Source: VXRJ01 sp965246995
GTDB lineage: Bacteria; Acidobacteriota; Vicinamibacteria; Vicinamibacterales; UBA8438
DNA: 64,000 nucleotides
Direction of reading: 5' to 3'
Assembly: GCA_965246995.1 (NCBI GenBank)
Contig: OZ252008.1
Location: forward strand, 1,240,001-1,304,000
Below the pieces are notes generated by a model. That model made no database searches, was not told the origin of the DNA, and saw nothing but the letters and a program-made list of their open reading frames with translations. A program made the position numbers and the translations under genes. This document shows, in pieces, positions 8,684-18,182 of the stretch (position 1 is the first letter of the stretch; the number at the start of each line of letters is the position of its first letter).

Positions 8684-9991
8684 ATGGCTACTGAGACTCC
8701 GGCCCAGGGACACGCGGGGCCGACTGCCAAGGTCGGCGCCAACGCGATCAACGCCGCCCGGGTCATGGTCGAGGCGTTCCGCCTGGCGACTGACGCGATG
8801 GATGCGCCGCGCCTTCTCAACGGTGTGCTGGACGGCTTGGTTTCGCTGGTCGATCATGATGCAGCGGGGGTCTACATCGTCGATGCGTTGGGCGAGCGGG
8901 TCTCCCACAGCCTGGCGCGCGGCTGCGTCAACCCGGTTCCGGTCGACATCCGCGCGCCGTTCGATGACCATGGTGTCGTCGGACCCGTGCTGGCCGGTAG
9001 CGGACCGCTGTCGTTGCACGATCAGGCGGGGGTCTGCGAGGGGCGCGATGTCGCCCGCTCGCGCCTGATCGTCCCGCTGATCGGCACCGGCGGCCGGATT
9101 CGCGGGGCCCTGGACCTCTGGTCCGACCGCCCGGCCGGCTACGACGACGCGGCGCTGGAAGCGGTCGAGGTGTACGCCATGGCGGTCGCGGCCACCATCG
9201 AGAACGCGCGGCTGATCGAAGAGGTGCACGACCGCCGCCGTCTCGACGGCGAGTTGCAGCTGGCGCGCGAGGTGATGGAGGAGTTGCTGCCGCGCGACAT
9301 CCCCGCCCTCGAGGGTTTCGACATTGCCGGCGTGCACGAGTCGTCGCGCGCCGTGGGAGGCGATTACTACGAGTTCATGCCGCTCCCCGAGGACCGGTGG
9401 GGTGTCGTGATCGCCGATGTCGTCGGCAAGGGGATCGCGGCTGCGCTGATGGCAGCGGCCACGCGCGCGTCGATGTCATCCCTGGTGGGGCACGAGCTGG
9501 CGGTCCGCGCCGTGATGCGCCGCGCCAATCGGTTCTTTCATCAGTCGATGGAAGAGGGGCGCTACGTCACGCTCTGCTACATGGTGCTCGACGTGCAGGC
9601 GCAGCGCCTGCTGTACGTCAACGCGGGACATGTGCCGCCGTTGCTGATCCAGCCGGATGGCGGGGTGAAACTGTTCTCCGAGGGGGGCGTGCCCCTCGGC
9701 CTGTTCGAATCACCGCGCTATTTCGAAGGCCACGCCGCGTTCGAGCCGGGCGACGTTCTGGTGCTCTATACGGACGGGATCGTCGAACAGACGAACGCGG
9801 ACGGCGAGGAATTCGGCCGCGCCCGCCTGATCGAGACGATCCGGCAGTCAGCCGGCGCCGGGGCCACCGAGATGTGCAGCCGCGTGATGCAGCAGGTACA
9901 CCGCTTCGGCAACGGCGAGCAGAACGACGATCGGACGCTGTTGATCCTGAAGTCGACCGCGCCCGCCAACCCGGATCCCCTCCCGTCGTAG
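8684..9991 (+). CDS. GAF-domain PP2C-type (SpoIIE/RsbU) serine phosphatase
   Basis: About 435 residues. A GAF sensor domain covers roughly residues 20-180, a short helical linker (RLDGELQLAREVMEELLPR) follows, and a SpoIIE-type PP2C domain fills the C-terminal half. The metal-binding acidic residues are present in GGDYYEF, VIADVVGKGIAAALMA, YTDGIVEQT and NDDRTLL. Such enzymes dephosphorylate anti-sigma-factor antagonists in partner-switching pathways; no anti-sigma or antagonist gene is nearby, so its target is unknown. The frame extends upstream to 8603, but that part overlaps tRNA-His. I chose ATG 8684, just after a TACAAT box (ATG 8675 is inside that box). Confidence 0.88.
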   Translation: MATETPAQGHAGPTAKVGANAINAARVMVEAFRLATDAMDAPRLLNGVLDGLVSLVDHDAAGVYIVDALGERVSHSLARGCVNPVPVDIRAPFDDHGVVGPVLAGSGPLSLHDQAGVCEGRDVARSRLIVPLIGTGGRIRGALDLWSDRPAGYDDAALEAVEVYAMAVAATIENARLIEEVHDRRRLDGELQLAREVMEELLPRDIPALEGFDIAGVHESSRAVGGDYYEFMPLPEDRWGVVIADVVGKGIAAALMAAATRASMSSLVGHELAVRAVMRRANRFFHQSMEEGRYVTLCYMVLDVQAQRLLYVNAGHVPPLLIQPDGGVKLFSEGGVPLGLFESPRYFEGHAAFEPGDVLVLYTDGIVEQTNADGEEFGRARLIETIRQSAGAGATEMCSRVMQQVHRFGNGEQNDDRTLLILKSTAPANPDPLPS

Positions 9992-10092
9992 GCGGTTCCG
10001 CCGCCCACGCTCGTGGACGTCCGCGCACCTCAAGGATCGGCCGACGTGGACGCCGGCGCACGTCGGGACGCCGGCGCGCCTAAGAGGTCGAT

Positions 10093-11148
10093 CTAGTTGG
10101 CGTACCGCGGCTGCGCGCCGTGCGGGTACTCCCGGTAGTGCTGCGCCAGCAGGTCGCGCCCGAAGTCGCCGTCGAAGTCTCTCCAGACGGAGTGGGCGTG
10201 GTTCGCCTCGTTCTGGACGTTGTCGTACTCGATCAGGAACGACGGGCCCTGCACGCGGTAGTAGTGCGGCTCGCCCGGCATCACGCCGCCCATCCAGGCG
10301 AACTTGATGTTGTCCATGCCGCCTGCGCGCACCTTCTGGAGCCGCTCTTCCGCGACCGGTCCCCGCTGGACCGCGGCGTACTCCTCGATCAGCGCCCAGA
10401 GGGTTGCCTGCTGGTCACCGCTCAGCGCCGAATAGGCAACGCCCGCATCGTCCTGCATTGCCGCTTCGCGCTCCGCCGACGTCAGGATGTCGTCGGGCGC
10501 CTCCTCGGCGATGAGCGCTTCGGCAACCTGCTCGCTGGACAGCGAGCCGAGCAGTGTCCGCGCCAGGTAGTCCTCCGCGTTCAGCACCCGCTCGCCGGAC
10601 CGCGAGCCCTCGCGGACATAGGCGGGGTTGGTGCCGAAGAACTGCGGCGTGCTCGCGCTGAGCGCCCCATTGATGACCGTCCAACTCTGCGAGATGTGAT
10701 GCCCTTCGTAGCGCCAGGCCCACGTCCCGGTTTCCGACGGCTCGCCGAAGATCATGAAGAAATAAAGCTCGGTGTCGCGGATATCGCGGCCCTCACGCTC
10801 GTAGAGGATTTGCTCGAGCTGGCGAATCCGTTCCGCCTTGTCGTAGCCCTCCGCACTCAGGCTCGCCTGTACCAGCGCGAGCGCGGCGGACTGCTGCTCC
10901 TCGGTCATCGTCTTGAGTGGCACGCCCTTCCGCTCGCGCGGGATGAAGTGCCAGTCAAACCGATCGTCACCGTTGAATGGGAACATCACGGCGGTCTTCT
11001 GTTCCTCTGTGAGGGCCTCGACGAATGCGTGGGCGGCCTTCGCCATCGCGGCGGTCTGATCCGCCTGGTCCTGGATCGTGACGGCGCCGAGCGTAGCGAG
11101 GCCGAACACGAAGACGATGATCGGAACGAGACGGACAGAAACCTTCAT
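10093..11148 (-). CDS. DUF3500 domain secreted protein
   Basis: 351 residues with an N-terminal hydrophobic segment (residues 5-22) that looks like a signal sequence or anchor. The body is a single DUF3500 domain, recognisable from RRYEGHHIS-type wording here as WRYEGHHISQSW and the C-terminal YYRVQGPSFLIEYDN...HSVWRDF region, where conserved His and Asp residues might bind metal. The function of DUF3500 is not established. It is common in secretomes of Planctomycetes and Acidobacteria. The gene stands alone on the minus strand between the phosphatase and the DUF5916 gene. Confidence 0.85.
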   Translation of the reverse strand: MKVSVRLVPIIVFVFGLATLGAVTIQDQADQTAAMAKAAHAFVEALTEEQKTAVMFPFNGDDRFDWHFIPRERKGVPLKTMTEEQQSAALALVQASLSAEGYDKAERIRQLEQILYEREGRDIRDTELYFFMIFGEPSETGTWAWRYEGHHISQSWTVINGALSASTPQFFGTNPAYVREGSRSGERVLNAEDYLARTLLGSLSSEQVAEALIAEEAPDDILTSAEREAAMQDDAGVAYSALSGDQQATLWALIEEYAAVQRGPVAEERLQKVRAGGMDNIKFAWMGGVMPGEPHYYRVQGPSFLIEYDNVQNEANHAHSVWRDFDGDFGRDLLAQHYREYPHGAQPRYAN

Positions 11149-11254
11149 GGTTGCCTCCTCTGGGGCGTCATGAAGCGAGACTACAACCGCCCGGGAGAAG
11201 CGTCAAGACGCCGGCGCCGGGCGGGGCTTGGTCTGATGTGGGAGGATCCCCGCG

Positions 11255-13645
11255 GTGTTTGTGACGATGATTTCTGTGCGCCGGGGCGCCTCGGCGCTCA
11301 CCGCAGCCCTGATCGCGACCACGCTGCTTGTCGGACCGGTAGCCGGCGCGGAGCAGGAGCCGTCCGCACAGGCCGGCACGCCAGCCCCGCAACCGACAGT
11401 TGCCGCCACTCCCGAGGTCTCCATCGACGGGCCACCCCCGCCCATCCCGCCGGCGATGATCTCGCGGGAAGGGGGGCAGGCGACGATGCGCGCCATCAGG
11501 CTCGTCAGCGGATTGCGGGTGGACGGGCAACTGGATGAGCCGGTCTACGCGGAGGTGGCGCCGGTCTCCGATTTCATTCAACAACTCCCGGACGAGGGAG
11601 CGCCCGCCACCGAGCGGACCGACGCCTGGGTGATGTTCGACGAGGAGAACCTCTACATATCCGGCCGCTGCTGGGATAGCGCGCCGCCGGAGGAGTGGGT
11701 GGCGACCGAGCTGCGCCGTGACGCGTTCAACATGCTGAACAACGACCTGTTCGGCTTCCTGATTGACACCTTCTACGACCGCCGCAACGCGCTGCTCTTC
11801 TACGCGAATCCGATCGGGGGCTTCGTCGATCAGGCGATTACGAACGAGGGGAATCCGAACCGAGACTGGAACCCGGTCTGGGATGTGCAGACCGGACGGT
11901 TCGACGGCGGCTGGACCATCGAGATGGTGGTGCCGTTCAAGTCGCTTCGCTACCGGCCGGGACGCGAGCAGGTCTGGGGAATTCAGCTCCGCCGCACCGT
12001 GATGCGGAAGAACGAGTGGGCCTACCTGACACTGATCCCGATCTCCGCTGCCGGTTTCGGCGGACGGGGTGGCGTCTTCCGTGTCTCCGCGGCCGGGACC
12101 CTGGTAGATCTCGACGCGCCGCCCGTCAGCCGCAACCTGGAGGTCAAGCCGTACGTGATCGGCGGCCTGACGACGGACCTGACGGCCGCCGAGCCGCTCG
12201 TGAATGACGCCAGCGGGTCCGGCGGCGTCGACGTCAAGTACGGCGTGACGCAGAACCTGACTGCCGACTTCACCTGGAACACCGACTTCGCACAGGTCGA
12301 GGTGGATGAGCAGCAGGTGAACCTGACTCGCTTCAACCTTTTCTTTCCCGAGAAACGCGAGTTCTTCCTGGAAGGGCGGGGCATCTTCGAGTTCGCCCGC
12401 GGCAGCTTCCGGACGGCGCGCAGTTTGGGGCGGCAGAGCGTATTCGGCGGCGGTGACGCTCCCACCATCTTCTATAGCCGGCGGATCGGGTTGCAGGGGA
12501 CCGAGATGGCGCCGATCCTGGGGGGCGGCCGGCTGACCGGAAAGGTGGGACCGTTCGACGTCGGCGCCCTCAATATTCAGACCGAACGCGTGGGGGACGC
12601 CGGCCTTGCGGGGACCAACTTCACCGTGCTCCGGATCAAGCGCGACCTGCTGCGGCGCAGCAGCATCGGCATGATTGCGACCAACCGGTCGCTTTCGGTG
12701 GCCGGCGACGGTTCGAATCAGGCGGTCGGCGCCGACGCCGTCTTCTCGTTCTTCGACAGCGTCAACCTGCTCGGCTACTACGCGCGGACTCCAACGACCG
12801 GGCTCACCGGCCGCGACACCAGCTACCAGGCGCGTTTCGATTACGGCGCCGACCGGTACGGGCTCGAGCTGGACCACCTGCTGGTGGAAGACAACTTCCG
12901 CCCGGAGATCGGTTTCGTGCGCCGGGACAATTTCCGTCGGACGTCGGTTTCCGGCCGCTTCAGCCCGCGTCCGGCGACGGTCGAGGCGGTGCGGCAGTTC
13001 GTCCTGGAGGGGAGCTTCGACTATTTCCTGACCGCCGACACTGGAGATCTCGAAACGCGCCAGGCGCAACTCGCCTTTCAGACCGAGTTCGAGAACAGCG
13101 ATCAGTTCGGTATCCGCGTGAGCGACAGCTACGAGCTGGTACGCGAGCCGTTCTCTCCCGGGTCCGGCATCACGATTCCGGTCGGCGGGTACAGCTTCAC
13201 CGACACGCGGATCACGTACGCGCTCGGCCCGCAGCACCTCCTGAACGGCCGGGTGGAAGTCGCGGCGGGGGGCTACTTCGGCGGCACGATCCGGTCCGTC
13301 GACCTGAGCCGAGGCCGGATCGATCTCTTCCCGAACTTCTCCGTCGAGCCGAGCGTGTCGTTCAACTGGATCGACCTGCCACACGTTTCCGCCCGGACCG
13401 ACCTTGCCGTGACACGGATCAACTACACCTTCTCGCCCCGAATGTTCTTCAGCGGGCTGCTGCAGTACAACTCGACGAACCACACCGTCGGCACCAACCT
13501 CCGCCTCCGCTGGGAATACACGCCCGGCAGCGAGTTGTTCGTGGTCTATACCGAAGAGCAGAACGTGGACCCGCTCCGGCCGGACCGCTCCGCGGAGCTT
13601 CGCAACCGGGGCTTCGTCATCAAGATGACCCGGCTGTTCCGCTGA
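11255..13645 (+). CDS. DUF5916 outer-membrane beta-barrel with CBM9-like N-terminal domain
   Basis: 796 residues with a signal peptide ending near AGAEQ and a Pro/Ala-rich linker. A CBM9-like domain covers about residues 70-260 (IRLVSGLRVDGQLDEPVY, WVMFDEENLYISGRCWD). A long DUF5916 region then alternates aromatic and polar residues and ends with a strand-like stretch, as in outer-membrane barrels. VEVDEQQVNLTRFNLFFPEKREFFLEG is the family hallmark block (positions 12299-12375). The substrate is unknown; carbohydrate binding or uptake is often guessed. The start is GTG 11255, preceded by GGAGG; ATG 11267 is possible. A close paralogue lies at 41868-44402. Confidence 0.88.
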   Translation: MFVTMISVRRGASALTAALIATTLLVGPVAGAEQEPSAQAGTPAPQPTVAATPEVSIDGPPPPIPPAMISREGGQATMRAIRLVSGLRVDGQLDEPVYAEVAPVSDFIQQLPDEGAPATERTDAWVMFDEENLYISGRCWDSAPPEEWVATELRRDAFNMLNNDLFGFLIDTFYDRRNALLFYANPIGGFVDQAITNEGNPNRDWNPVWDVQTGRFDGGWTIEMVVPFKSLRYRPGREQVWGIQLRRTVMRKNEWAYLTLIPISAAGFGGRGGVFRVSAAGTLVDLDAPPVSRNLEVKPYVIGGLTTDLTAAEPLVNDASGSGGVDVKYGVTQNLTADFTWNTDFAQVEVDEQQVNLTRFNLFFPEKREFFLEGRGIFEFARGSFRTARSLGRQSVFGGGDAPTIFYSRRIGLQGTEMAPILGGGRLTGKVGPFDVGALNIQTERVGDAGLAGTNFTVLRIKRDLLRRSSIGMIATNRSLSVAGDGSNQAVGADAVFSFFDSVNLLGYYARTPTTGLTGRDTSYQARFDYGADRYGLELDHLLVEDNFRPEIGFVRRDNFRRTSVSGRFSPRPATVEAVRQFVLEGSFDYFLTADTGDLETRQAQLAFQTEFENSDQFGIRVSDSYELVREPFSPGSGITIPVGGYSFTDTRITYALGPQHLLNGRVEVAAGGYFGGTIRSVDLSRGRIDLFPNFSVEPSVSFNWIDLPHVSARTDLAVTRINYTFSPRMFFSGLLQYNSTNHTVGTNLRLRWEYTPGSELFVVYTEEQNVDPLRPDRSAELRNRGFVIKMTRLFR

Positions 13646-13655
13646 CGACGGGCTG

Positions 13656-14552
13656 CTAAGCCAGACCCAGGTTGCGGAGGATTGCGAGAGGGGAGTGCGC
13701 CCGGTTGAGGCCGTAGAGGTGAATGCCGGGGGCGCCGGCCGCGAGGAGGGCTTCGCACTGGCGAGAGGCGTAGTCGATACCGAAGGCGGTGACCGAGGCG
13801 TCGTCGTCGCCGAGGCGGTCGAGTTCGGCCACGAGCGTCGGCGGGAGGGTGGCGCCGCACATGTCGGTGAATCGCTTGACCTGCGACGTGCTGAGGATCG
13901 GCAGAATACCCGGGGTGATCGGCACCGTGACGCCGAGTGTGCTGGTGAGGTGGTCGACCATCTCCAGGTAGTAGGTGTTGTCGAAGAAGAGCTGCGTAAG
14001 GACGAATTCCGCGCCCGCGTCGATCTTCGTCTTCAGGTGGCCCCAGTCGACGTGCTTGCCGGCTGCGCAGTCCGGGTGCCCCTCCGGAAATCCGGCGCAG
14101 CCGACGGCAAACTGATTGGCGCGTGTCCGGCGCATGATCTCGACCAGCTCGCTCGCATAGTTGAAGCCCCCTTCGGGGCGGCGGAAATCGGTCGCGCCGG
14201 CGGGCGGGTCGCCGCGCAGGGCCAGGATGTTCTCGATCCCGAGCGAGGCGGCCTCATCGAGAAAGGCCTGCATCTCCACGCGGGTAAAGCTGACACAGGT
14301 AACATGCGCCATCGCCGTCAGGCGGTGTTCCCGCTGCATCCGGTCGACGATCTGCAGGGTCCGCGCGCGCGTGCCGCCACCGGCGCCATACGTGACCGAG
14401 CAGAAATCGGGTCGTGCGGCGGTCAGCGCCGGCAGTACTTCGTCGAACAGGCGTGCGTCTCCCGCCGGCGTCTTCGGAGGGAAGAACTCGACGGAGATGA
14501 CCGGGCGCCCGTCAGCCCGCTTTGCCGCGTAGATGTCGGGGATCCGCTTCAC
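13656..14552 (-). CDS. metF: 5,10-methylenetetrahydrofolate reductase
   Basis: 298 residues from the GTG at 14552, matching the usual length of bacterial MetF. The TIM-barrel flavoprotein motifs ISVEFFPPKT, ILALRGDPP and VGCAGFPEGHP are all present. It reduces methylene-THF to methyl-THF for methionine synthesis using FAD and NAD(P)H. The frame is open back to 15023, but that part is antisense to the next gene's start and has no family similarity. The N-terminus VKRIPDIYAAKRADGRPV follows directly after the chosen GTG. The stop codon sits in TAGCAGCCCGT, resembling the edge of the repeat family described elsewhere. It converges on the DUF5916 gene with 10 bp between. Confidence 0.93.
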   Translation of the reverse strand: MKRIPDIYAAKRADGRPVISVEFFPPKTPAGDARLFDEVLPALTAARPDFCSVTYGAGGGTRARTLQIVDRMQREHRLTAMAHVTCVSFTRVEMQAFLDEAASLGIENILALRGDPPAGATDFRRPEGGFNYASELVEIMRRTRANQFAVGCAGFPEGHPDCAAGKHVDWGHLKTKIDAGAEFVLTQLFFDNTYYLEMVDHLTSTLGVTVPITPGILPILSTSQVKRFTDMCGATLPPTLVAELDRLGDDDASVTAFGIDYASRQCEALLAAGAPGIHLYGLNRAHSPLAILRNLGLA

Positions 14553-14700
14553 GTGGGTGATTGTCGGCCGGAACGGCCCATGAGGATAGCCTGCCACGGT
14601 CTCCGCCTTGATTTTGGACAGCGCCTGTGCGACATTCGGGACCTGAGAAAGCAGGAAATCCCGAGTCCGCCCGGGCTCGCGGCCTTGAAGGAGGGTTGAG

Positions 14701-15717
14701 ATGAGCGATCGACTGATCCGTTGCCTCGCCATCGCCGTCGTGGCGTTGATCATCCCAGTGCTGGCGGCGGCACCGGTTGCCGCGCAGTCCGTCGCGGCCG
14801 ACAGCAGGGGAGGATCCTGGGAGGTGCCCCGGCTGCCGTGGGGCGACCCCGACCTGCAGTCGATCTGGAACTCCTCTGGAGAAACACCGATGGAGCGTCC
14901 CGAACAGTTCCAGGGCCGCGAGACGTTGAGCAACGAAGAGGTGGCCCAAATCCGGGGCGATATCGAGGCGCGGAACCAGCAACTGCTGAGCGCGAATGCG
15001 CAGCGCACCCAGGCGGGCGGCAACGTCGGCGCCTACAACAACTTCTGGATGGACCGGGGTGCCCGGACGAACCGGACCTCAATGATCATCGATCCGGCCG
15101 ACGGCCGGTTTCCGCCGCTGACGCCGCGCGGACAGATTGCCGCCGTTAGCCAGCCGCGCGGCGACAACGTGCCGGCTGACCGTCACATCTGGGAACGGTG
15201 CGTCACACGCGGCGGGATGCCGAATGCGATGTTCCCCCGGTCGTACAACAACAACATGCAACTGTTCCAGACGCCGGGCCACGTCGTGATGCTCCTTGAG
15301 CAGGTGCACGAGGTGCGCGTCGTTCCGCTCGGCGACGGCGCGGCGGTCGCGACGAACATCGGCCAGTGGAACGGCCTCTCGCGCGGACGCTGGGACGGCG
15401 ATACGCTCGAAGTGGTCACCACGAATCTCGACCCCCGGGTGAGCGGGCTGCAGCCCTGGTCGGTCTTCAGCTCGCATGACGGTTCGGGGGAAGGGATGAC
15501 CCTGATCGAGCGCTTCACCCGGACCGGCCCCAACAACCTCGAGTACGAAATCGAGGTGCATGACCCGGAGATGTACACGCGGCCGTGGACCGTGGCCTAT
15601 CCGTTCACACAGCTGGACGACGTGATGTACGAGTACGCCTGCCACGAGGGCAATATCGGCATGGAGGGCATCCTCTCTGGCGGCCGGGCCGAGGATGCCG
15701 AGGAGGCGTCTCGGTAG
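14701..15717 (+). CDS. Secreted protein of the WGxPDLQ family (paralogue A)
   Basis: 338 residues with a clear Sec signal peptide ending at VAAQS. Family hallmarks are LPWGDPDLQSIWN after the signal, SMIIDPADGR, WERCVTRGG, RGRWDGDTLEVVTTN and the C-terminal YEYACHEGNIGMEGILSG. These appear in a large group of acidobacterial secreted proteins with no assigned function. The conserved Trp/Asp/Cys pattern suggests a small extracellular beta-rich domain, but I do not recognise an activity. A shorter paralogue is at 29654-30583. Its start is divergent from metF, whose true start lies 148 bp away. Confidence 0.8.
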   Translation: MSDRLIRCLAIAVVALIIPVLAAAPVAAQSVAADSRGGSWEVPRLPWGDPDLQSIWNSSGETPMERPEQFQGRETLSNEEVAQIRGDIEARNQQLLSANAQRTQAGGNVGAYNNFWMDRGARTNRTSMIIDPADGRFPPLTPRGQIAAVSQPRGDNVPADRHIWERCVTRGGMPNAMFPRSYNNNMQLFQTPGHVVMLLEQVHEVRVVPLGDGAAVATNIGQWNGLSRGRWDGDTLEVVTTNLDPRVSGLQPWSVFSSHDGSGEGMTLIERFTRTGPNNLEYEIEVHDPEMYTRPWTVAYPFTQLDDVMYEYACHEGNIGMEGILSGGRAEDAEEASR

Positions 15718-15724
15718 CGGGCGC

Positions 15725-17701
15725 ATGGCGTCGTCCTCCGGGTCACCGTCCGGCACGTTCAAGCCATTCGTTCCGGAATCGTCCAATCTGCCGGAACTGA
15801 CGTTCCGCGCCGTCTTCATCGGGACGTTGATGGCGATCGTTCTGGGTACAGCGAACGCCTACCTCGGCATGCGGGCCGGGTTGACGGTGGCCGCCACGTT
15901 CCCGGCGGCCGTCGTCGCAATGGCGGCGCTCCGCGTCTTCGGCGGATCGGTCCTCGAAGAGAACATGGCGCGGACCACCGCCTCGGTCGGCGAGGCTCTG
16001 GTCGCCGGCGCCATCTTCACCATCCCCGCCTTCATCATCAGCGGCGTCTGGGACGAGCTGCAGTACTGGGAGAGCACCGCCATCATGCTGGTGGGCGGGA
16101 TCCTGGGCGTGCTGTTCATCATCATCCTGCGCCGCACGCTGGTGGTCGAAGCGGAACTGCCGTTCCCCGAGTCGGTCGCCGCGGCCGAGCTGGTGAAGGC
16201 GGGGCAGGGGGGAAGCCAGACCGGCGCGGCGTTCGTCTTCAAGGCGATGGGCGTGGCGGGGGCGTGGGAGCTGGTCAAGAACAGCAACGGGTTGAAGCTG
16301 GTGGCCGACTCCGCCACCGGGTTCGTCTCCCTCGGCCGATCGACCATAGAGATGCTCGGGCAGCAGATGACTTACGTCGGTGGCTTCCTGCTGCAGTCGC
16401 CCGCCGCGTCGCCGGCGCTGGTCGGCGTCGGCTTCATCGTCGGCCCGCGGATCGCCGCGACCCTCTTCGCCGGGGCGGTGATGGGCTGGCTCCTCCTGGT
16501 GCCGCTCGGGTTGTATCTCAACCCCGGCCTGGCCGCGCAGGCGACTGACACGGATGCGTTCGTTGCGCTCAGCACGGAGGTCTGGCTGCGGCAGGTTCGG
16601 CCGCTCGCGGTCGGAACGATGATCGTCGCGGCTTTCTACACGCTCTTCAAGCTGCGGACATCACTCCTCCAGGGGATTGGCCGGGCGTTTGGGGACATCG
16701 GGACGACGCACGAGGCGGGACGCGGGCGCCAGGATATCGACATCAACTTCCGCAAGGTGGGAATGAGCATCGCCGCGCTTTCCGTCCCGCTGTTCGGTCT
16801 CTACTGGTACTTCAGCGAGAGCTTCGGCGGCGCGATTCTCCTGACGATCATGATGATGATCCTCGGCTTTCTGTTTGCCGCGGTCGCCGGCTACCTGGTT
16901 GGCCTGCTCGGCAGTTCGAACAACCCGATCAGCGGGTTGACCCTCAGCGCGTTGCTGATTGCCGCGGTCGTGATGGTCGGGATCGGCGTCACCGGTTCCA
17001 GCGGCATCCTGGGAGTGCTGGCGGTGGCCGGGGTGGTCTGCTGTGCCTGCGGCATCGCGGGCGACATGCTGCAGGACCTGAAGGTCGGGCACATCCTGGG
17101 CGGAACCCCCTGGAAGATGCAGGTGGGGGAACTGATCGGCGTCACCGTTGCCGCGATGGTGCTGATCTGGCCGATGATCCTGATGGACCGGGTGTACGAG
17201 ATCGGGAGTGCCGAGTTGCCGGCGCCGCAGGCCGGGTTGATGGCGCTCATCGCGCAGGGGATTGTCGGCGGCGAGATGGCATGGCCGCTCGTGCTCACCG
17301 GCATGGCGCTGGCCGCGGTCCTGATCCTGATCGAGGCGCCGTCTCCGATGCTCATCGCGGTCGGGATGTACCTGCCCTTCCCGTCCACCGCCGCTATTTT
17401 TGTCGGCGGTCTGGTGAGCTGGTGGCTGACGCGGGCGCTGAACGAGCGGCAGGCGACCGGCGAGGAGCGCACGCGCGCCACCAACACCGGCGTGTTGCTG
17501 TCGTCCGGCTTCATCGCCGGGGAGGCGCTGATGGCGGTGCTCCTCGCGTTCGTGGTCGGCGCAAGCGAAGCACTGCCGTGGCTCGTGTTGCCGCAGATTG
17601 CCGACAGCGCGCTCGGTGGCGCCCTCGTCTTCGTCCTGCTGTACTTCATGCTGATCCGGATGCCGCTGAACGCCATGCGTGGCGGTACGACCGGGGAGTG
17701 A
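15725..17701 (+). CDS. OPT-family oligopeptide transporter
   Basis: 658 residues from the ATG at 15725, with about 14-16 hydrophobic segments. Typical OPT sequences are LTFRAVFIGTLMAIVLGTANAYLGMRAGLTV (first helices), FPESVAAAEL, SSNNPISGLTLSALL and KVGHILGGTPWKMQ. The family moves oligopeptides or metal chelates inward with protons across the inner membrane. The frame extends to 15695, but the MASSSG start fits the family and leaves only a 7-bp gap to the preceding stop. The gene overlaps the next start codon (GTGA), coupling it to a PqqD-like protein. Confidence 0.93.
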   Translation: MASSSGSPSGTFKPFVPESSNLPELTFRAVFIGTLMAIVLGTANAYLGMRAGLTVAATFPAAVVAMAALRVFGGSVLEENMARTTASVGEALVAGAIFTIPAFIISGVWDELQYWESTAIMLVGGILGVLFIIILRRTLVVEAELPFPESVAAAELVKAGQGGSQTGAAFVFKAMGVAGAWELVKNSNGLKLVADSATGFVSLGRSTIEMLGQQMTYVGGFLLQSPAASPALVGVGFIVGPRIAATLFAGAVMGWLLLVPLGLYLNPGLAAQATDTDAFVALSTEVWLRQVRPLAVGTMIVAAFYTLFKLRTSLLQGIGRAFGDIGTTHEAGRGRQDIDINFRKVGMSIAALSVPLFGLYWYFSESFGGAILLTIMMMILGFLFAAVAGYLVGLLGSSNNPISGLTLSALLIAAVVMVGIGVTGSSGILGVLAVAGVVCCACGIAGDMLQDLKVGHILGGTPWKMQVGELIGVTVAAMVLIWPMILMDRVYEIGSAELPAPQAGLMALIAQGIVGGEMAWPLVLTGMALAAVLILIEAPSPMLIAVGMYLPFPSTAAIFVGGLVSWWLTRALNERQATGEERTRATNTGVLLSSGFIAGEALMAVLLAFVVGASEALPWLVLPQIADSALGGALVFVLLYFMLIRMPLNAMRGGTTGE

Positions 17702-18045
17702 CCCCAGGGGCGCGCCCGGCCGACGCCGACGCGTTCTGGAACGCCTGCCCGCGCCGCCGGCTGGACTGGCGCGATCTGGACGACGGGTGTTGCGTCGTTC
17801 TCCGTCCGAAGTTCGGCGATAACTCCATCGGCCGCTGGTTCGCCGCAAGACTCGGTAATCCCTGCTACCGCATACGCCTGGACGACGTGGGGACTTTCAT
17901 CTGGAAGGCGTGCGATGGCGAGACACCGCTGACCGAGATTGCCCGGCGCCTGCATCGCGAGTTCGGCGAGCGCGTGGATCCGGCGGATGAGCGCCTCGGT
18001 CGGTTCGTGCAGTCGATGGTGCGGTCTCGGATGATCGAGGTCTGA
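17698..18045 (+). CDS. PqqD-like small protein coupled to the OPT transporter
   Basis: 115 residues from a GTG that overlaps the transporter stop (GTGA at 17698-17701). The C-terminal 70 residues fit the PqqD fold: RIRLDDVGTFIWKACDGETPLTEIARRLHREFG followed by a helix ending MIEV (positions 17872-18042). PqqD-like domains bind precursor peptides for radical-SAM or other RiPP enzymes. No such enzyme is nearby, but the tight link to an oligopeptide transporter suggests peptide handling. The N-terminal part holds CPRRRLDWRDLDDGCCVVLRP with paired cysteines of unknown role. The upstream extension of this frame to 17281 is out-of-frame reading of the transporter. Confidence 0.75.
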   Translation: MTPGARPADADAFWNACPRRRLDWRDLDDGCCVVLRPKFGDNSIGRWFAARLGNPCYRIRLDDVGTFIWKACDGETPLTEIARRLHREFGERVDPADERLGRFVQSMVRSRMIEV

Positions 18046-18091
18046 CGGCCGTATCCGGGAAGCGGCGTCACACCGGACGGGCGTCGTACGG

Positions 18092-18109
18092 ACTCCGCTA
18101 TAGTGGAGT
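18092..18109. promoter_or_regulatory. Palindrome overlapping a -10-like box upstream of nfeD
   Basis: ACTCCGCTATAGTGGAGT is an 18-bp palindrome with one mismatched pair. It contains TATAGT (18099-18104), so a dimeric regulator binding here would cover the -10 element. It sits about 75 bp before the NfeD start; the rest of this 137-bp gap shows nothing else. Confidence 0.4.
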
Positions 18110-18182
18110 AGTGCGATAGCGGTTCGGACCCCCGCTGTCTTCGGGATACCAGCCGGCGTAGCGGTTGAGGAGTGTGTTCGAT

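Noticed and set aside
11168..13483. 771-residue minus-strand open frame
   Set aside because: Antisense to the DUF5916 gene; composition rich in Arg/Glu/Val/Pro typical of shadow frames.
13646..13658. Further MITE relic at the metF stop (TAGCAGCCCGTCG)
   Set aside because: Only about nine bases match the terminus and nothing follows; chance cannot be excluded.
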